NCBI GenBank assembly: GCA_946184215.1
Contig: CAMHER010000079.1
Span: 1-8,016 of the forward strand
DNA length: 8,016 nt
Reading direction: 5' to 3'
Source of the DNA: an uncultured Clostridia bacterium
GTDB lineage: Bacteria > Bacillota > Clostridia > Oscillospirales > Oscillospiraceae
Shown here: in pieces, positions 5,450 to 8,016 of the stretch
How the letters are laid out: every line of letters begins with the position of its first letter
Numbering within the stretch: position 1 is the first letter of the stretch
Notes under the pieces: generated by a model
What the model was told of the DNA's origin: nothing
Database searches by the model: none
Seen by the model: the letters and a program-made list of their open reading frames with translations, nothing else
Program-made: the position numbers and the translations under genes

Positions 5450-5665
5450 TTACTTGATAATGGCGTTGACCTTCTCTTCGATCTGACGGGCAATGTTCTC
5501 GGGCACGATGCCGCCCTTGACGACCTTGTCGAAGATCTCACCGCAGCTCTTCTTGTTGAACAGCTTGATGGGGTACTTCAGCAGCTGGGGCGCGTATTCC
5601 TTGATGACGGCGGCGGTCTTTTCGTTGTCGAAAAGCTCTTTGACGGTAAGAGTTCTGAAATCCAT
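5450..5665 (-). CDS. 71-residue small helical protein of unknown function
   Basis: This encodes a complete 71-residue protein starting MDFRTLTVKELFDNEKTAAV and ending EEKVNAIIK. It is predicted to be soluble and helical, with no signal peptide, membrane segment or cysteine motif (one Cys only). The pattern T-V-x-E-L-(L/F)-x-N, then A-(V/I)-(L/I)-x-(K/E)-Y-x-P, then a glycine turn and a final amphipathic helix, resembles a small helical domain I recall at the C-termini of clostridial esterases and glycoside hydrolases. Here it stands alone (resemblance from memory, unverified). AAGGAG is 8 nt from the ATG. A TATAAT promoter lies about 32 bp upstream and a hairpin separates it from dnaJ, so it is likely transcribed separately from the chaperone genes. 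The exonuclease follows on the same strand. Confidence 0.78.
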   Translation of the reverse strand: MDFRTLTVKELFDNEKTAAVIKEYAPQLLKYPIKLFNKKSCGEIFDKVVKGGIVPENIARQIEEKVNAIIK

Positions 5666-5696
5666 GACAAAGCTCCTTTTCTGTTAAGATGCTTTT

Positions 5697-5724
5697 ATTA
5701 TAGCGCAAATGCACCGGGAATCAA
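5697..5724 (-). promoter_or_regulatory. promoter of the 71-residue protein gene
   Basis: On the - strand, TTGATT (5724-5719) and a perfect TATAAT (5702-5697) are separated by 16 bp. Transcription would start near 5690, leaving a leader of about 25 nt that contains AAGGAG. This is the best -10 box in the window. Confidence 0.75.
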
Positions 5725-5729
5725 TTCCC
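5716..5729. promoter_or_regulatory. 14-bp inverted repeat over the -35 box, possible operator
   Basis: GGGAAT (5716-5721) and ATTCCC (5724-5729) are perfect inverted arms around CA, and they contain the whole -35 hexamer of the small-protein promoter. The position suits a repressor site, but a 6-bp arm can occur by chance and no second copy was seen in the window. Confidence 0.3.
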
Positions 5730-5740
5730 TTTTTGTGAAC

Positions 5741-5779
5741 AACAGATCCGGGGCCGTCACTTCCGGCCCCGGATCTGTT
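5741..5779 (-). terminator. strong hairpin after dnaJ, probable terminator
   Basis: A perfect 16-bp stem, AACAGATCCGGGGCCG (5741-5756) with CGGCCCCGGATCTGTT (5764-5779), has a 7-nt loop. It starts 2 bp after the dnaJ stop. On the - strand the stem ends in TGTT and is followed by GTTCACAAAAA, so the U-tract is poor. On position and stem strength it probably ends the dnaK-dnaJ transcript or protects its 3' end. Confidence 0.65.
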
Positions 5780-5781
5780 TC

Positions 5782-6921
5782 TTACTTTTTCTTTTTTCCG
5801 AAGATGCTTCCGAAACCGGAGGAGCCTCCGTCGTACTCGCCCATCGAGGCGGCGAACTGGCGCAGCAGCTCCTTCTGCGAGCCGGTCAGCCCTTTGGGCA
5901 CCTTGACGTTCACGGTGACGAACTGATCGCCGCGCCCCGAGCCGCGCAGATAGGGGATGCCCTTGCCGCGCATGCGGAAGGTCGAGCCGGGCTGCGTGCC
6001 CTCGGGAATGGTCAGCTTGACGTTGCCGTCGAGCGTCGGGACCTCGATCTCGGCGCCGAGCGCCGCCTGGGCGTAGGAGATGTCCTGCATCAGCAGCACC
6101 GAGTTGCCGTCACGCTCAAAGCGGGCGTGGGGGCGCACGATCACGCCGACCAGCAGATCGCCGGCCGGGCCGCCGTTGATGCCGTCGTTGCCCTGGCCGT
6201 GAAGAGAAATGGCCTGGCCGTCGTCGATGCCGGCGGGTATGTTCACGCTGATCTTGTGCTGACGGCGGACGCTGCCCATGCCGCGGCAGGTCTTGCAGGG
6301 CTGGTGGATGATCCTGCCCGTGCCCCGGCACTTCTGGCACGGGGAGGTGGACTGGGCCATGCCGAACGGTGTGCGCTGGGTGGTGCGCACGGTGCCGCTG
6401 CCCTTGCAGTCCGGGCAGATCTCCGGCGTCGTGCCGGGGGCGCAGCCGCTGCCCTTGCAGTCGGCGCACTTCTCCACGCGGCCCACCGTGACCTCCTTCT
6501 TGCAGCCGAAGGCGGCCTCCTCAAAGGAGATGTTCACGCTGGCGCGCAGATTGTCGCCGCGGCGCGGCGCGTTGGGATTGCTGCGCGCGGAGCCGCCGAA
6601 GCCGCCGCCGAAAAAGCTGGAGAAGATGTCGCCCAGGTCGCCGAAATCGCCGAAGCCCTCAAATCCGCCGCCGCCGAAGCCGGCGGAGGGATCAAAGGCG
6701 GCGTGGCCGAACTGGTCGTACTTCGCGCGCTTGTCGTCGTCCGAGAGGATCTCGTAGGCCTCATTGATCTCCTTGAAGCGCTCCTCGCAGGCCTTGTCAC
6801 CGGGGTGCAGGTCGGGATGGTTCTCCTTGGCAAGTTTTCTGTATGCTTTTTTGATTTCCTCGGCGCTTGCGCCCTTCTGCAGGCCGAGCACCTCGTAATA
6901 ATCGCGTTTTTCTGCTGCCAT
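5782..6921 (-). CDS. dnaJ: chaperone protein DnaJ (Hsp40)
   Basis: This encodes a complete 379-residue type I DnaJ, the cytosolic co-chaperone that delivers unfolded clients to DnaK and stimulates its ATPase. The J domain is residues about 6-71 with H35-P36-D37. A Gly/Phe-rich region follows at about 81-112. The zinc-finger domain has four CxxCxGxG repeats at 152-159, 169-176, 195-202 and 209-216, all cysteines intact. The client-binding beta domains then run to about 360. The ATG at 6921 is chosen because it has GAGG five nt upstream and begins the standard MAAEKRDYYEVLG. An in-frame ATG at 6945 adds eight residues and has no ribosome site. It lies 127 bp downstream of dnaK on the same strand, the usual order. 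Confidence 0.97.
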   Translation of the reverse strand: MAAEKRDYYEVLGLQKGASAEEIKKAYRKLAKENHPDLHPGDKACEERFKEINEAYEILSDDDKRAKYDQFGHAAFDPSAGFGGGGFEGFGDFGDLGDIFSSFFGGGFGGSARSNPNAPRRGDNLRASVNISFEEAAFGCKKEVTVGRVEKCADCKGSGCAPGTTPEICPDCKGSGTVRTTQRTPFGMAQSTSPCQKCRGTGRIIHQPCKTCRGMGSVRRQHKISVNIPAGIDDGQAISLHGQGNDGINGGPAGDLLVGVIVRPHARFERDGNSVLLMQDISYAQAALGAEIEVPTLDGNVKLTIPEGTQPGSTFRMRGKGIPYLRGSGRGDQFVTVNVKVPKGLTGSQKELLRQFAASMGEYDGGSSGFGSIFGKKKK

Positions 6922-6954
6922 TGTATCCTCACATGCTGCGGTCATAAAACCGCT

Positions 6955-6984
6955 CTTTGAGGCGGAGAGTTCTCCGCCTCAAAG
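6955..6984 (-). other. GC-rich hairpin in the dnaK-dnaJ gap
   Basis: A perfect 13-bp stem, CTTTGAGGCGGAG (6955-6967) with CTCCGCCTCAAAG (6972-6984), has a 4-nt loop. It lies 33 bp before the dnaJ start. On the - strand it is followed by AGCGGTTTTATG, so the T-run is displaced by 5 nt. It may be a partial terminator or processing element that lowers dnaJ relative to dnaK, or simply a stabiliser. Confidence 0.6.
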
Positions 6985-7048
6985 AATGAAATGTTGATGA
7001 TTCTGCTCTTCACAGCCCGCCTCCCCCTTTCGGGAAGGCCTTGGCGTC

Positions 7049-8016
<968 letters not shown>

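Noticed and set aside
4699..5457. 252-codon open frame on the + strand opposite the exonuclease
   Set aside because: It is the antisense of a gene with an intact DEDDh motif set, and has no promoter or family features.
5386..5541. 52-codon N-terminal extension of the exonuclease
   Set aside because: It overlaps the 71-codon gene and a hairpin and is Ser/Arg-rich with no homology signal. The DEDDh domain begins properly at the ATG at 5385.
6127..6960. 277-codon open frame on the + strand opposite dnaJ
   Set aside because: It is an Ala/Val-rich shadow of the dnaJ zinc-finger and J-domain coding region, and has no domain of its own.
6922..7048. CIRCE-type heat-shock operator (TTAGCACTC-N9-GAGTGCTAA) in the dnaK-dnaJ gap
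   Set aside because: No such inverted repeat is present here. The repeat found (6955-6984) is a different GC-rich hairpin.

Overview
The window is about 8 kb of bacterial chromosome with housekeeping genes. It looks like a G+C-rich member of the Firmicutes/Clostridia, perhaps a gut Oscillospiraceae/Ruminococcaceae-type organism. The signs are strong purine-rich Shine-Dalgarno (SD) sites before nearly every gene, a TTG start on rpsR, the compact rpsF-ssb-rpsR order, a zinc-ligand form of ribosomal protein S18, a WYL regulator, and an Ala-Pro-Glu-rich lipoprotein. The taxonomy is an inference from gene content and style; no marker search was run.

Left block, + strand (1-990): the 3' end of rpsF (S6), then ssb and rpsR (S18), closed by a strong intrinsic terminator. 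Converging on it from the - strand is an inositol-monophosphatase family gene (1012-1800). Its promoter is a TG-extended -10 box.

A non-coding gap of about 300 bp (1801-2104) follows. It holds a 14-codon mini-ORF with a good SD, three consecutive perfect hairpins, the last followed by a U-rich tract, and then a separate promoter for the next gene. This is the least explained piece of the window and may encode a small structured RNA or a leader.

Middle block, + strand (2105-4700): a WYL-domain regulator and, 18 bp downstream, a protein resembling the zinc-dependent phospholipase C family, probably co-transcribed. Next is a lipoprotein gene with its own consensus-like promoter and an 18-bp tandem repeat that encodes an APAEE spacer. 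It ends at a terminator that looks bidirectional and is shared with the converging exonuclease gene.

Right block, - strand (4702-8016), in transcription order: dnaK (3' part only), dnaJ, a 71-codon small protein with a good promoter of its own, and a DnaQ-like DEDDh 3'-5' exonuclease. Each of the three gaps between these genes holds a strong perfect GC-rich hairpin with little or no U-tract. DnaK and DnaJ form the Hsp70 chaperone machine. No functional link from them to the small protein or the exonuclease is evident beyond co-orientation.

Most of the window is ordinary core genome. I see no mobile element, CRISPR array, rRNA or tRNA. The points that merit checking are the structured 1860-2010 gap, the WYL/hydrolase pair, the stand-alone 71-residue helical domain protein and the U-tract-poor intercistronic hairpins.
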